The notes under the pieces are model-generated. The model did not search any database. It worked only from the letters and a program-made list of their open reading frames with translations, and had not been told where the DNA came from. 64,000 bases of DNA, taken from positions 2,108,001-2,172,000 of the forward strand of contig NZ_CP051006.1 in assembly GCF_014673495.1 (NCBI RefSeq). Direction: 5' to 3'. Positions 54,156 to 63,578 of the stretch are shown here, piece by piece. The position numbers and the translations under genes were made by a program. How positions within the stretch are numbered: the stretch's first letter is position 1; each line of letters opens with the position of its first letter. Source of the stretch: Streptomyces griseofuscus (GTDB taxonomy: Bacteria > Actinomycetota > Actinomycetes > Streptomycetales > Streptomycetaceae).

Positions 54156-54279
54156 CTACCCGGGGCCCCGAACACCCATCCCATGCGCGGGACATGATCA
54201 CACCATCGCGTGAACCGTCCCCGGGGTGGGCCCCGTCCGTGCCCTTGCCGTGCTCGGGCACCCGGGCCACGGTAGGCGC

Positions 54280-55062
54280 ATGAACTCCTTCGTGCTGCCC
54301 CATGAGGTGCACGGCGACGGCGCCCACCGGGTGTTCGCCGTACACGGCTGGTTCGCCGACCGCTCCGCCTACGCGGCCGTCCTCCCGGACCTGGACCGCA
54401 CCTCCTTCACCTATGTGCCGGTCGATCTGCGCGGCTACGGGGAGGCCGCGGACGCGCCGGGGCCGTACACGACGGCTCAGGCGGCCGTGGACCTGGTGGC
54501 GCTGGCCGACCGGCTCGGCTGGGCCAGGTTCTCGGTGATCGGCCACTCCATGGGCGGCGCGGTGGCCCAGCGGCTGCTCGCGCTCGCCCCCGAGCGGCTA
54601 CGCCGGATCGTCGGGGTCTCCCCGGTGCCCGCCGCGGGGATGCCGCTCTCTGGCGAGCAGGGCGCGCTGTTCACGGACGCGGCGCACAAGGCGGGCAACC
54701 GGCGCGCGATCATCGACTTCACCACGGGCGGCCGCCGTCCGGCCGCCTGGCTGGACCGAATGGTGTGGACGTCGTTCCAGCGCAGCGACGCGAAGGCGTT
54801 CCGGGCCTGGCTGGACTCATGGGCGGGCGAGGACTTCCATGCCGAGGTGACCGGCAGCGAGGTGCCCGCGCTGGCCGTGGCGGGCGAACTGGACCCGGCC
54901 CTGTCGCCCGACCTGATGCGGGCGACCTGGCTGTCCTGGTACCGGCACGGCGATCTCGTCGCGCTGCCCGGGGCCGGGCACTACGCGATGGACGAGACAC
55001 CGCTGGAGCTGATCCGGGTGGTGGAGGACTTCCTGCGCGCGGACGGGAGCGACCGGGCGTGA
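54280..55062 (+). CDS. alpha/beta hydrolase, paired with a P450
   Basis: A 260-residue soluble hydrolase. The oxyanion segment is FAVHGWFADRSAY, the nucleophile elbow VIGHSMGGAVAQ, the acid Asp in AVAGELDPAL and the catalytic His in GAGHYAMDE, so the triad is complete. CACGGT six bases before the ATG at 54280 suggests a leaderless message. The stop overlaps the P450 start by four bases (GTGA), so the two proteins are probably produced together. A role in terpenoid tailoring is inferred only from position beside geoA. Confidence 0.88.
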   Translation: MNSFVLPHEVHGDGAHRVFAVHGWFADRSAYAAVLPDLDRTSFTYVPVDLRGYGEAADAPGPYTTAQAAVDLVALADRLGWARFSVIGHSMGGAVAQRLLALAPERLRRIVGVSPVPAAGMPLSGEQGALFTDAAHKAGNRRAIIDFTTGGRRPAAWLDRMVWTSFQRSDAKAFRAWLDSWAGEDFHAEVTGSEVPALAVAGELDPALSPDLMRATWLSWYRHGDLVALPGAGHYAMDETPLELIRVVEDFLRADGSDRA

Positions 55063-56321
55063 GCGCAAGGACCACCGGCCCGGTGCCGGACGTCTTCGAC
55101 CCGCGCCAGTACGCCTGCGGGGTGCCGTACGACGCCTACCGCGTGCTGCGCGACGCGCACCCGGTGGCCTGGCAGGAGGAGCCCGAGGTGCTGGGCTGGC
55201 CCGCGGGTCCCGGGTTCTGGGCGGTGACCCGGCACGCGGATGTCGTCCGGGTCCTGAAGGACTCGGCCGTGTACTCCTCGCACCTCGGCGCGACCCAGAT
55301 CCGGGACCCCGACCCGGAGGATCTGCCGTTCGTGCGACGCATGATGCTCAATCAGGATCCGCCCCACCACGGCAGGTTGCGGCGGCTGGTGAGCCGGGCG
55401 TTCACCCCGGGGCGGATCGAGCGGTTCGCGGCCCTCGCCCGGGAGCGGGCGCGGACCCTGCTCGCGACGGCACGGGAGCGGGCCGCGCGGGGGGACGGCA
55501 CGGTCGATCTGGTGGCGGCCGTCACCGACGAGTACGCACTGCTCAACCTCACCGATCTGCTGGGCGTCCCGGACGGCGACCGCCGGCTGCTGCTGCACTG
55601 GACGCGGCGGGTGATCGGCTACCAGGACCCGGACGAGGCCGCCCCCCGGGTCCTCGACGGCTCGGGCAAGCCGCTGAACCCGCGCTCTCCGGCGATGCTG
55701 CGGGACATGTTCGGCTACGCGCACGAACTGGCCGCGCACAAACGCGGGCACCCCGCCGACGACATCATGACGACCCTCGCCACCGACCCCGAACTCACCG
55801 GGCCCGAGCTGGAGATGTTCTTCTTCCTGCTCACGGTCGCGGGCAACGACACCGTCCGCAGCGCGGCCCCGGGCGGCCTGCTGGCCCTGGCCGAACATCC
55901 GCGGTCGTACGAGCTGCTGCGCACCGGAAGATCCGAACTCACCCCAGCCGTCGACGAGTTGCTGCGCTGGCATCCGCCCGTGCTGACCTTCCGGCGCACC
56001 GCCGCGCAGGACACCGAGCTGGCGGGCCGGCGCATCCGGGCGGGCGACAAGGTCGTGGTCTTCCACGCCTCCGCCAACCGTGACGAGCGGGCCTTCGCCG
56101 ACCCCGGCCGGCTGGACCTCGCCCGCTCCCCCAACCCGCATGTCTCCTTCGGGGACGGCCCGCACGTCTGCCTGGGCGCCCACTTCGCCCGGCTTCAACT
56201 GCGGCTGCTCTACGCGGAGGTGGCGCGCGCCCTGCCCGAACTGCGCCCCGCCGGCCCGGCCGAGCGGCTGGTGTCCAACTTCATCAACGGGCTCAAATCC
56301 CTTCCCGTGCAGATCGGTTGA
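55059..56321 (+). CDS. cytochrome P450
   Basis: A 420-residue soluble bacterial P450. The I-helix oxygen-activation motif is VAGNDTVRSA with Thr265, the K-helix ExxR is Glu300-Arg303 in DELLRWHPPV, and the haem loop FGDGPHVCLGAHFARL contains the ligand Cys371. It resembles CYP enzymes that hydroxylate steroids, terpenes or fatty acids. The GTG start overlaps the hydrolase stop. A ferredoxin gene is not adjacent, so redox partners come from elsewhere. The last 29 bp overlap the convergent ARMT1-like gene. Confidence 0.93.
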   Translation: MSARTTGPVPDVFDPRQYACGVPYDAYRVLRDAHPVAWQEEPEVLGWPAGPGFWAVTRHADVVRVLKDSAVYSSHLGATQIRDPDPEDLPFVRRMMLNQDPPHHGRLRRLVSRAFTPGRIERFAALARERARTLLATARERAARGDGTVDLVAAVTDEYALLNLTDLLGVPDGDRRLLLHWTRRVIGYQDPDEAAPRVLDGSGKPLNPRSPAMLRDMFGYAHELAAHKRGHPADDIMTTLATDPELTGPELEMFFFLLTVAGNDTVRSAAPGGLLALAEHPRSYELLRTGRSELTPAVDELLRWHPPVLTFRRTAAQDTELAGRRIRAGDKVVVFHASANRDERAFADPGRLDLARSPNPHVSFGDGPHVCLGAHFARLQLRLLYAEVARALPELRPAGPAERLVSNFINGLKSLPVQIG

Positions 56322-57489
56322 CCTGGATCAGCGCATGCGTGCCGTCCGTGCGCCAGCGCTGCCCCTCCGCCGTCACCAGCCGTGCCTCGGTGGCGGCGGT
56401 CAGCCCGGTGATCACCTCGGACTTCAGGGTGCGCAGCGCGGCCACCGGACCCGGGAAGTACGCGGTCGCCGCTTCGAAGGGCGTGGTCGGCGGCCAACGC
56501 CGATCCCCCACCAGGCGGCGGTAGTTGAGGTCGCCCTTGAAAACGGTGAGGCCGGCCGCGGCGAACTCGGCGCGCAGGTCCGGCGGCATCCGCTCGTACG
56601 GCAGCGGGGCGCAGAAGAAGGGGTGGGCGCGGACGGTGAGCCGCCCGTCGGCCATGGCGGAGCGGAGCAGCCGCCCCAGCTCACCGGCCGCGCCCGGCGC
56701 CGTACGCAGCCGTTCCAGGCCGTCGAGCACATCGGCCATGATCGCGTCCGAGACGTAGTACGGGTACGGCTTCACCTGGAGCACCGCCCGCGCGATCCGG
56801 CCCCCGGCGAGCAGATGGGCGATCAGCAGCAGGTCGGGGACGAGTTCACGGCCGGCGTTGTCCGCGACGAGGACCAGGTCGGCGGCGCCCCCTGGCGGCA
56901 GCAGCGACCACAGCCGCTCGCTGTCGTCGGCGACCAGCGCGGGGGCCGGCTCCCGGGCCTCGGCGCCCTCGGCGGACAGCCGGAACCCCAGGTCGGCGCG
57001 GTTGCCCCAGAGCGAGCCATGCAGCAGGGCGCGGCCCCGCTCGGGCTCCGGAAGGTCCCGCAGATCGTCGAGGGCGGCGAGTTCCCGGTCGGTCTCCGGC
57101 GCGTCCAGTTCCGCGCGCTTGACGGGCCGGAAGGGGTCGATGCCCCGCCAGGGCCCGGGCGTGAAGTAGCCGACGGCTTCGAGGAGTCGGCGGTAGAAGT
57201 AGCTCTCGGACCACAGCCACGGCACGTCGAACCAGGACTGCCCGGCGTACTCGGCCAGGCCCCACGCGTGCCAGGCCGCGCGGTCCGGGGCGTCGGCGGG
57301 CAGGGGCGCCACGGTCCCCTCGGCGCAGCTCTTCAGCAGCTCGTCCAGCGCCCGGTGCTGCCCGGGGCCGTACGGGAGGGCGTCCCGCACCTGGCGGATG
57401 ATCGCCGGGTGCCGCTCGGCCAGCACACCGTGCGGGAACGAGCCGGGTTCGTTGCCGAGAATCACGGATGCGAACGGGGTTGCGGGCAT
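56293..57489 (-). CDS. ARMT1-like damage-control phosphatase (DUF89)
   Basis: A 398-residue metal-dependent phosphatase-like protein. The DUF89 landmarks are VLVADNAGRELVPDLLLI (metal-binding Asp and Asn), VKPYPYYVSDAIM and the lysine motif FKGDLNYRRLVGDR; the N-terminal helical part has GNEPGSF and HGSLWGNRADL. Family members remove phosphate from damaged sugar phosphates or related metabolites. The ATG at 57489 follows TACGGT (ACCGTA at 57497-57502) by seven bases, so it is probably leaderless. Confidence 0.87.
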   Translation of the reverse strand: MPATPFASVILGNEPGSFPHGVLAERHPAIIRQVRDALPYGPGQHRALDELLKSCAEGTVAPLPADAPDRAAWHAWGLAEYAGQSWFDVPWLWSESYFYRRLLEAVGYFTPGPWRGIDPFRPVKRAELDAPETDRELAALDDLRDLPEPERGRALLHGSLWGNRADLGFRLSAEGAEAREPAPALVADDSERLWSLLPPGGAADLVLVADNAGRELVPDLLLIAHLLAGGRIARAVLQVKPYPYYVSDAIMADVLDGLERLRTAPGAAGELGRLLRSAMADGRLTVRAHPFFCAPLPYERMPPDLRAEFAAAGLTVFKGDLNYRRLVGDRRWPPTTPFEAATAYFPGPVAALRTLKSEVITGLTAATEARLVTAEGQRWRTDGTHALIQVNRSAREGI

Positions 57490-57511
57490 GTGCGTCACCG
57501 TACCGCGCGTC

Positions 57512-58156
57512 CTACGCGGTTCTGATCTCCCGCTCCAGCTGCGTGGCGAGGGTGACGTAGCGGGGGCGGCGGTGCACCGGGACCAGGCCGCGGATCATCA
57601 GGTGCCACATCTCGGCGACCCGGCGCGGCAGGCGTCCCACGGGTTCGAAGCGGCCGGCGACGCGGGTCCCGAAGAAGAAGCAGACGAGCGAGTGTGCGGC
57701 GGCGGAGACATCCAGGTCGCCGTGCACATCGGCCTCGCGCACGGCCCCGGTGAACTTGCGGGCGGCGAACTCCAGCCATTCGGTGTAGGGGTGGCGCAGC
57801 GGCGGCCGCACGGTGACGTCGGCGGTGGCCAGGCGCAGTCCGGCGCGCGGCACCGGGTCGTCCACGGCGAGCCGGGCGATCCCGAAGGTGGTGCGCATCA
57901 GGCCCTCCAGGGAGGAGTAGCCGCGGCCGTCGAGATCGGCCACCAGACGGCGGGCCGCGCGGTTCTCCAGCTCCAGGATCGCGTGCGCCAGGTCCTCCTT
58001 GGCGGCGAAGTGGAAGTAGAGGGCGCCCTTGGTGACCTTCGCGTGTGCGACGATGTCGCTCAGACTGGTGGATTCGTAGCCGTGTTGGTCGAACAGATCG
58101 GCGGCGGCCGTGATGATCGTGGCCCGGGTCTGTTCGGCGCGTAACTGCCTCGCCAT
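57512..58156 (-). CDS. TetR family regulator, ScbR/ArpA (gamma-butyrolactone receptor) type
   Basis: A 214-residue repressor. The N-terminal helix-turn-helix (about 12-56) reads ITAAADLFDQHGYESTSLSD and VTKGALYFHFAAKEDLA, which is closer to ScbR and ArpA than to general TetR proteins, and the ligand domain keeps RAGLRLATADV. True receptors bind gamma-butyrolactones and derepress antibiotic and development genes; pseudo-receptors bind antibiotics. No butyrolactone synthase (AfsA) is in view. AGGGG precedes the ATG at 58156. An ARE-like sequence lies just upstream. Confidence 0.85.
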   Translation of the reverse strand: MARQLRAEQTRATIITAAADLFDQHGYESTSLSDIVAHAKVTKGALYFHFAAKEDLAHAILELENRAARRLVADLDGRGYSSLEGLMRTTFGIARLAVDDPVPRAGLRLATADVTVRPPLRHPYTEWLEFAARKFTGAVREADVHGDLDVSAAAHSLVCFFFGTRVAGRFEPVGRLPRRVAEMWHLMIRGLVPVHRRPRYVTLATQLEREIRTA

Positions 58157-58187
58157 GCTGGGACCCCTCCTCGCGAGACGAACGAAC

Positions 58188-58210
58188 GGGACATGCGGTT
58201 TGTTTTTAAC
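58188..58210. promoter_or_regulatory. autoregulatory element-like site upstream of the TetR gene
   Basis: The + strand reads ACATGCGGTTTGTTTTT (58191-58207), similar to the ARE half-site consensus ACNNNCGGTTTGTTT bound by gamma-butyrolactone receptors. It starts 32 bp before the TetR ATG and is embedded in an unusually A/T-rich patch. Autorepression is the expected use. Confidence 0.5.
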
Positions 58211-58323
58211 CCCTTGCATACGATAACTCACCGAATGACAACGGGAGTCCCCATGATCGCCACGATACGAGGCGGACGGCCGACTCCTCAACGGCGTCTC
58301 ACCGGAGGGCCGAAAAGGACCAA

Positions 58324-58344
58324 CTGCCTTGCGCTGTAAGGCAG
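58324..58344 (-). terminator. short hairpin after the secreted protein gene
   Basis: CTGCCTT (58324-58330) and AAGGCAG (58338-58344) pair around a 7-base loop. A second, stronger 10 bp pair GGCGGCGCCG/CGGCGCCGCC lies at 58378-58387 and 58412-58421. Both are downstream of the leftward secreted-protein gene that ends at 58467 and are its likely terminators; the region to the left belongs to the TetR promoter. Confidence 0.45.
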
Positions 58345-58466
58345 TACGTCCTCTCCCGGCGGGACCGCGCACAGCAGGGCGGCGCCGCCGCGATGCCCGA
58401 GTGCACCGCGTCGGCGCCGCCTGGGCGCTGCGTTCAGGACGGCCCGAAACGACCGCCCGGGGGACG

Positions 58467-59855
<1,389 letters not shown>

Positions 59856-60551
59856 ATGGCCTCGTCCCCGGACCTCTCGTCCACCGGCAACACCCCCGAG
59901 AACCCGGAAAGCGGTTCACCGTCCGAAGCACCGAGCGGCACCGCGGCCTCCGCGGCCGGCAGACGGGGCCGCGTCCGGGCCCGTCGCGCCGCGGTGATGG
60001 CGGTGCCCGCCACCCTCGTCGCCGCCGGCCTCGCGGTCCTCACCGCGCAGGGCGCGCTCGGTGTGCAGTTCTCCATCTCCGGCATGCCGTTCACGGTCGC
60101 CGCGAGCCATCTGGACGGCACCGGCTTCGAACAGTTCGGCGGCCTGGACAACATGGCCGACGGCAGCCCCAACGCCGGTGACACCGGCGGCCAGGTGCTC
60201 ATCGTCACTTCGGCGATCAAGAAGGCCACCCTGACCAAGCTGTGCCAGAGCGTCGACCTCGGCGGCACCAACCTGCTGATCACCGCGGGCGGCGGCGACA
60301 CCAAGGTCAGCGCGTCCGATCTGACCACCGACTCCACCGAGATGTCGGGTGACGCCTCGTTCAACCACATCGAGATCGGCAACGACGCGAGCACGCTGAC
60401 CGAGGCCAACGCGAAGGGCCCGATCGGCGTCTTCAGCCAGCAGGCCGACAGCGTGCACATCGACAATCTGCGGCAGACCAACTACGCCACCACGGCAGGG
60501 GTGTTCAAGCTGCCGGGTCTCAAGCTGCGCTTCAGCGACTCGGGTTGCTGA
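59856..60551 (+). CDS. DUF6230 family protein
   Basis: A 231-residue protein of the DUF6230 family (once labelled cholesterol esterase without evidence). A Ser/Pro/Gly-rich cytosolic start (1-35) leads into a transmembrane or signal helix (about 44-64, AVPATLVAAGLAVLTAQGA) and an external beta-rich domain with FSISGMPFTVAASHLDGTGF. The ATG at 59856 is chosen because GGGAG lies five bases before it; ATGs at 59838 and 59844 are in frame. A DUF6114 gene follows five bases later, the usual Streptomyces pairing, possibly linked to the cell envelope in development. Confidence 0.87.
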   Translation: MASSPDLSSTGNTPENPESGSPSEAPSGTAASAAGRRGRVRARRAAVMAVPATLVAAGLAVLTAQGALGVQFSISGMPFTVAASHLDGTGFEQFGGLDNMADGSPNAGDTGGQVLIVTSAIKKATLTKLCQSVDLGGTNLLITAGGGDTKVSASDLTTDSTEMSGDASFNHIEIGNDASTLTEANAKGPIGVFSQQADSVHIDNLRQTNYATTAGVFKLPGLKLRFSDSGC

Positions 60552-60556
60552 GCGCC

Positions 60557-60997
60557 GTGGCGGAGAGTCCCCGACCGGTTCCCCGGCGCTCCTTTCGGGC
60601 GTGGCGGGCCCGCCGGCCGTTCTGGGGCGGGCTGCTGCTCGCCCTGGGCGGCGGCGAGATCCTGCTGACCGAGAAGGCGTCGCTGAAGGTCGTGATGCAC
60701 ATCGGCATGCAGGGGCTCGCCGGCTATCTGCTGCCGGTCCTGATGGCGCTGCTGGGCCTGCTGGTCCTCTTCAACCCCACCCAGCGGCTCTTCTACTCCA
60801 TCCTCGGGGTGCTCGCGTCGCTGGGCACCTGGGTCACGTCCAACCTGGGCGGCTTCTTCATCGGTCTGCTGCTCGGTGTCGTCGGCAGCTGTCTCGCCTT
60901 CGGCTGGCTGCCGGACCAGGAGCCCCGGATGAGCCGCCGCAAGCGCCGCCGCCAGGCACGGGCCCTCGCCGAGGAGGCCGGGACGAGCGCGGTATGA
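60557..60997 (+). CDS. DUF6114 family membrane protein
   Basis: A 146-residue integral membrane protein with about four helices between residues 22 and 118 (FWGGLLLALGGGEILL, LAGYLLPVLMALLGLLVLF, FYSILGVLASLGTWV, FFIGLLLGVVGSCLAFGWL) and a basic C-terminal tail (SRRKRRRQARA). DUF6114 genes regularly follow DUF6230 genes, so the two probably act as one unit. I use the GTG at 60557; a TTG at 60545 that overlaps the preceding stop is equally possible. Confidence 0.85.
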   Translation: MAESPRPVPRRSFRAWRARRPFWGGLLLALGGGEILLTEKASLKVVMHIGMQGLAGYLLPVLMALLGLLVLFNPTQRLFYSILGVLASLGTWVTSNLGGFFIGLLLGVVGSCLAFGWLPDQEPRMSRRKRRRQARALAEEAGTSAV

Positions 60998-61095
60998 CGT
61001 CCCGGAACTTTCCGGCCCCACCGTCAGTTTCTACGGTGTTGTAGAAGTTGCCGGTGGGTGCCGCGGGGCACCTGCCGTTGAACTGAGGAGCGAGC

Positions 61096-61551
61096 ATGGC
61101 CCTGTGGGACCGCGTCAAGGAATCCGCGTCGCAGATGCAGAACCAGCTGGTGGCGAAGAAGAACGATCTGAAGAGCGGCGCCTTCCGGGACGCGAGCATG
61201 GCCATGTGCGCCCTCGTGGCCGCCGCGGACGGCACTGTCGACCCCTCCGAGCGCCAGCGCGTGGCCCAGCTCATCGCCACCAATGAGGTGCTCCAGAACT
61301 TCCCGGCGGACGATCTGCGCCGCCGCTTCGAGGACAATCTGAACAAGCTCACCACCGACTTCGCCTTCGGCAAGGTGAGCGTCCTCCAGGAGATCGCCAA
61401 GGCCAAGAAGAAGCCCGCCGAGGCCCGCGCCGTCATCCAGATCGGCATCGTCATCGGCGGCGCCGACGGCGACTTCGACAAGACCGAGCAGGCCGTCGTC
61501 CGCGAGGCCTGCTTCACCCTGGAACTCCCGCCGCACGAGTTCGACCTCTGA
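61096..61551 (+). CDS. TerB family tellurite resistance protein
   Basis: A 151-residue all-helical cytosolic protein of the TerB family. The core DASMAMCALVAAADGTVDPSE and the later IVIGGADGDFDKTEQAV are the paired acidic, metal-binding helix-loop segments of TerB. Family members are tied to tellurite resistance and to membrane-associated stress complexes. No terC/D/E neighbour is present. GAGGAG lies five bases before the ATG. A strong hairpin follows the stop. Confidence 0.9.
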   Translation: MALWDRVKESASQMQNQLVAKKNDLKSGAFRDASMAMCALVAAADGTVDPSERQRVAQLIATNEVLQNFPADDLRRRFEDNLNKLTTDFAFGKVSVLQEIAKAKKKPAEARAVIQIGIVIGGADGDFDKTEQAVVREACFTLELPPHEFDL

Positions 61552-61566
61552 CCGACGCGACGGCAC

Positions 61567-61600
61567 GGGGGCGCGGCCGGAGAACTCCGGTCGCGCCCCC
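61567..61600 (+). terminator. strong hairpin after terB-like gene
   Basis: GGGGGCGCGGCCGGAG (61567-61582) pairs with CTCCGGTCGCGCCCCC (61585-61600), 16 bp with one G-T wobble and a 2-base loop. It starts 16 bp after the TerB stop and 15 bp before the stop of the leftward hypothetical gene, so it could end transcripts from both sides. Confidence 0.75.
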
Positions 61601-61614
61601 GGCCCACGCCCCCG

Positions 61615-61848
61615 TCAGCTCACCGGCTGAGGCTTGTAGGCGAAGGCGGACTGCCCACAGCAGTCGGCCGGGCCTCCGGTGTTGATCGCGTACGTCTCGC
61701 TGCGGTCGCGGGTGTCGCCCGCCCGGTAGGACACCTGGATGCTCTTGACCACGATGCTGGTCTTCGTGACGTTCCCGAGCGTCCAGGTCGCGTGCCCCTG
61801 GATCCAGGCGTTGCTGAGGCAGACCGACAGGGCTCGTCTCTTCCTCAT
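61615..61848 (-). CDS. small hypothetical protein, possibly a fragment
   Basis: A 77-residue open frame that I do not recognise. It lacks a signal peptide although its content (Trp/Thr/Ser-rich NAWIQGHATWTLGNVT, SIQVSYRAGD, a CC pair) resembles the beta-rich end of a secreted protein, so it may be a fragment that lost its export signal. The ATG at 61848 has GGGGGA upstream. It lies beside another decayed gene (61911-62363). Confidence 0.45.
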   Translation of the reverse strand: MRKRRALSVCLSNAWIQGHATWTLGNVTKTSIVVKSIQVSYRAGDTRDRSETYAINTGGPADCCGQSAFAYKPQPVS

Positions 61849-61910
61849 CCGTTCCCCCGTGTTCCGTGTCACGCACGGCGACTTCGGAACCCGGCACCTG
61901 AAGGCGGCGG

Positions 61911-62363
61911 AGCGACTGGCTCATCGTCCCGGTGGGCGCCGGCCTGACCGTGGGCCAGGCCGGGCGGGAGACCGTCGTGCGCCCCGACGAGCCGGCCCTG
62001 TACGACAGTTGGCAGCCGTTCCGCATCCAGGTGACGGCGTCTGCTGAGGCTGCCGCTCGGCGGACTCGACCCCCTGCCGGCACGGCCGTTGCCGACGGGC
62101 CGGGGCGCGCGCCGCACGCTGCTGCTGCGCGTCGACTCCTTCATCCGGCAGCGGTTGCACGACGTGACGCTGTCCCCGGCCACGGTCGCCGCCGCGACCT
62201 CGCCGACCCGGCGCTGCGCGACATGCCGGTCCATCGCATCGCGGACCGCTGGGGCTTCAAGGGACACCCCGCTCTCACCCGGGCGTTCCGCGCCGCGTTC
62301 GGCACCTCGCCGCAGGACTACCGCAACAGCGCCCTCGCGGCGGCCGCGGACGAGCGGCGCTGA
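61911..62363 (+). pseudogene. eroded AraC family regulator
   Basis: Pieces of one AraC-type regulator in three frame segments. The sensor domain remnant DWLIVPVGAGLTVGQAGRET and VRPDEPALYDSWQPFRIQV is in the first frame to about 62035. A second frame carries LLRLPLGGLDPLPARPLP and DSFIRQRLHDVTLSPATVAA to about 62200. The original frame then resumes as DLADPALRDMPVHRIADRWG and FRAAFGTSPQDYRNS. The first helix-turn-helix (some 35-40 residues between SPATVAAA and RDLADP) is missing, as is the N terminus. It cannot encode a working regulator. Confidence 0.78.
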
Positions 62364-62500
62364 GGCGGGGCGCGCCGCAGGGCTTCCTGGAACTGCCAGG
62401 AGAACGGCAGGATGCCGAGGGACTCACGGCTGCCGACGGCAGTAACCGCACAGACCGGCCACCCGGATCGGACCGGTCCCCTCGTCGATCAGCTCGCCGA

Positions 62501-62526
62501 CCCCCCGCCGGTACGGCCGCGGGGGG
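62501..62526 (-). terminator. GC-rich hairpin after the osmoprotectant-binding gene
   Basis: CCCCCCGC (62501-62508) pairs with GCGGGGGG (62519-62526) around a 10-base loop, about 30 bp past the stop of the leftward binding-protein gene. It is a likely terminator of that transporter operon. Confidence 0.5.
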
Positions 62527-62556
62527 GGACGAGACCGGGTGGGACGGGTTCGCCCG

Positions 62557-63477
62557 TCAGTCGAGCCCCGCCGACTTCAGCCACGCCTTCGCCACGTCCA
62601 GCGGGTCCTTGTGCTGGAGTTGGACCTGGGTGTCCAGGTCGAGCAGGGTCGCGGTGTCGAGTTTGGCGGAGACCGCGTTCAGGGCGGCGACGCCCTTCTT
62701 GGGCAGGGCGGTCTTGGAGACGACGGGCTGGACGTTCTGGAAGCCGAAGAGGTTCTGGGGGTCCTTGAGGACGACGAACTTCTCCTTGGCGATGGTGGGG
62801 TCGGTGCTGAAGATGTCCGCGACCTGGACGTCGTTCTTCGCCAGCGCGGTCTGGGTGAGCGTGCCGCCCGCGTCCAGGGCCTTGAAGGACTTGAAGTCCA
62901 GGCCGTAGACGGACTTCAGGCCCACCAGGCCCTGCTGCCGGGTCTGGAACTCCGGGGAGCCCCCGATCACCAGGTCCTTGGCGACGGCCTTCAGATCGGC
63001 GGCGCTGGACCGCGCGGTGAGGTGGTACTTCCGCGCCGTCTCCGCGTTGACCGCCAGGGTGTCCTTGTCCTGCGCCGACGAGGGATCCAGCAGCGTCAGC
63101 TTGGAGGCGAGCTTGGCCTTGATCGCCGCCGTGGTCTCCTCGGCGCTCTTCGGCGTCGCCTTCGGGTCGAGATAGGCCAGCAGCGCCCCGTTGTACTCGG
63201 GCAGTACGGCGACGGAACCGTTCTTCAGCAGACCGTAGGTGGTCTCGCGGCTGCCGATGTTCGGCTTGTACGTGACGTCGATCCCCTTGGCCTTGAGCGC
63301 CTCGCCGTAGATGTCGGCGAGGAGGTTGCTCTCGGGGAAGTTGTTGGAGCCGACGACCACGCCGCCGGACTTGGCGGAGCAGCCCGCGAGCAGGGCCGTC
63401 GCCATCGCGAGCGCGACCGCCGCCGCCGCGCCCCTGTTCCTCCGTATGGACCTGCTGATCTGGCTTGTTGAAGTCAC
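62557..63477 (-). CDS. glycine betaine/choline ABC importer binding lipoprotein (OpuBC/ProX-like)
   Basis: A 306-residue lipoprotein with lipobox LLAGC (Cys33). The mature protein is an OpuAC/QAT-family binding fold: VVVGSNNFPESNLLADIYGE, NIGSRETTYGLLKNGSVAVLPEYNG, and VQVADIFSTDPTIA. It should capture glycine betaine, choline or carnitine for osmoprotection. The GTG at 63477 is used; ATCAGG lies just upstream. The permease gene precedes it by 101 bp in the same direction, so this is the 3' end of an opuB-like operon. Confidence 0.88.
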   Translation of the reverse strand: MTSTSQISRSIRRNRGAAAAVALAMATALLAGCSAKSGGVVVGSNNFPESNLLADIYGEALKAKGIDVTYKPNIGSRETTYGLLKNGSVAVLPEYNGALLAYLDPKATPKSAEETTAAIKAKLASKLTLLDPSSAQDKDTLAVNAETARKYHLTARSSAADLKAVAKDLVIGGSPEFQTRQQGLVGLKSVYGLDFKSFKALDAGGTLTQTALAKNDVQVADIFSTDPTIAKEKFVVLKDPQNLFGFQNVQPVVSKTALPKKGVAALNAVSAKLDTATLLDLDTQVQLQHKDPLDVAKAWLKSAGLD

Positions 63478-63578
63478 TACCTGATCCAATCCACGGGCTC
63501 GACGCCGAGTCAACGGCGCGCCCGGCTCTTGTAACGCATTCTTGATGAAGGGAAACGAAGGGGAACGCGGCCCGCCCG

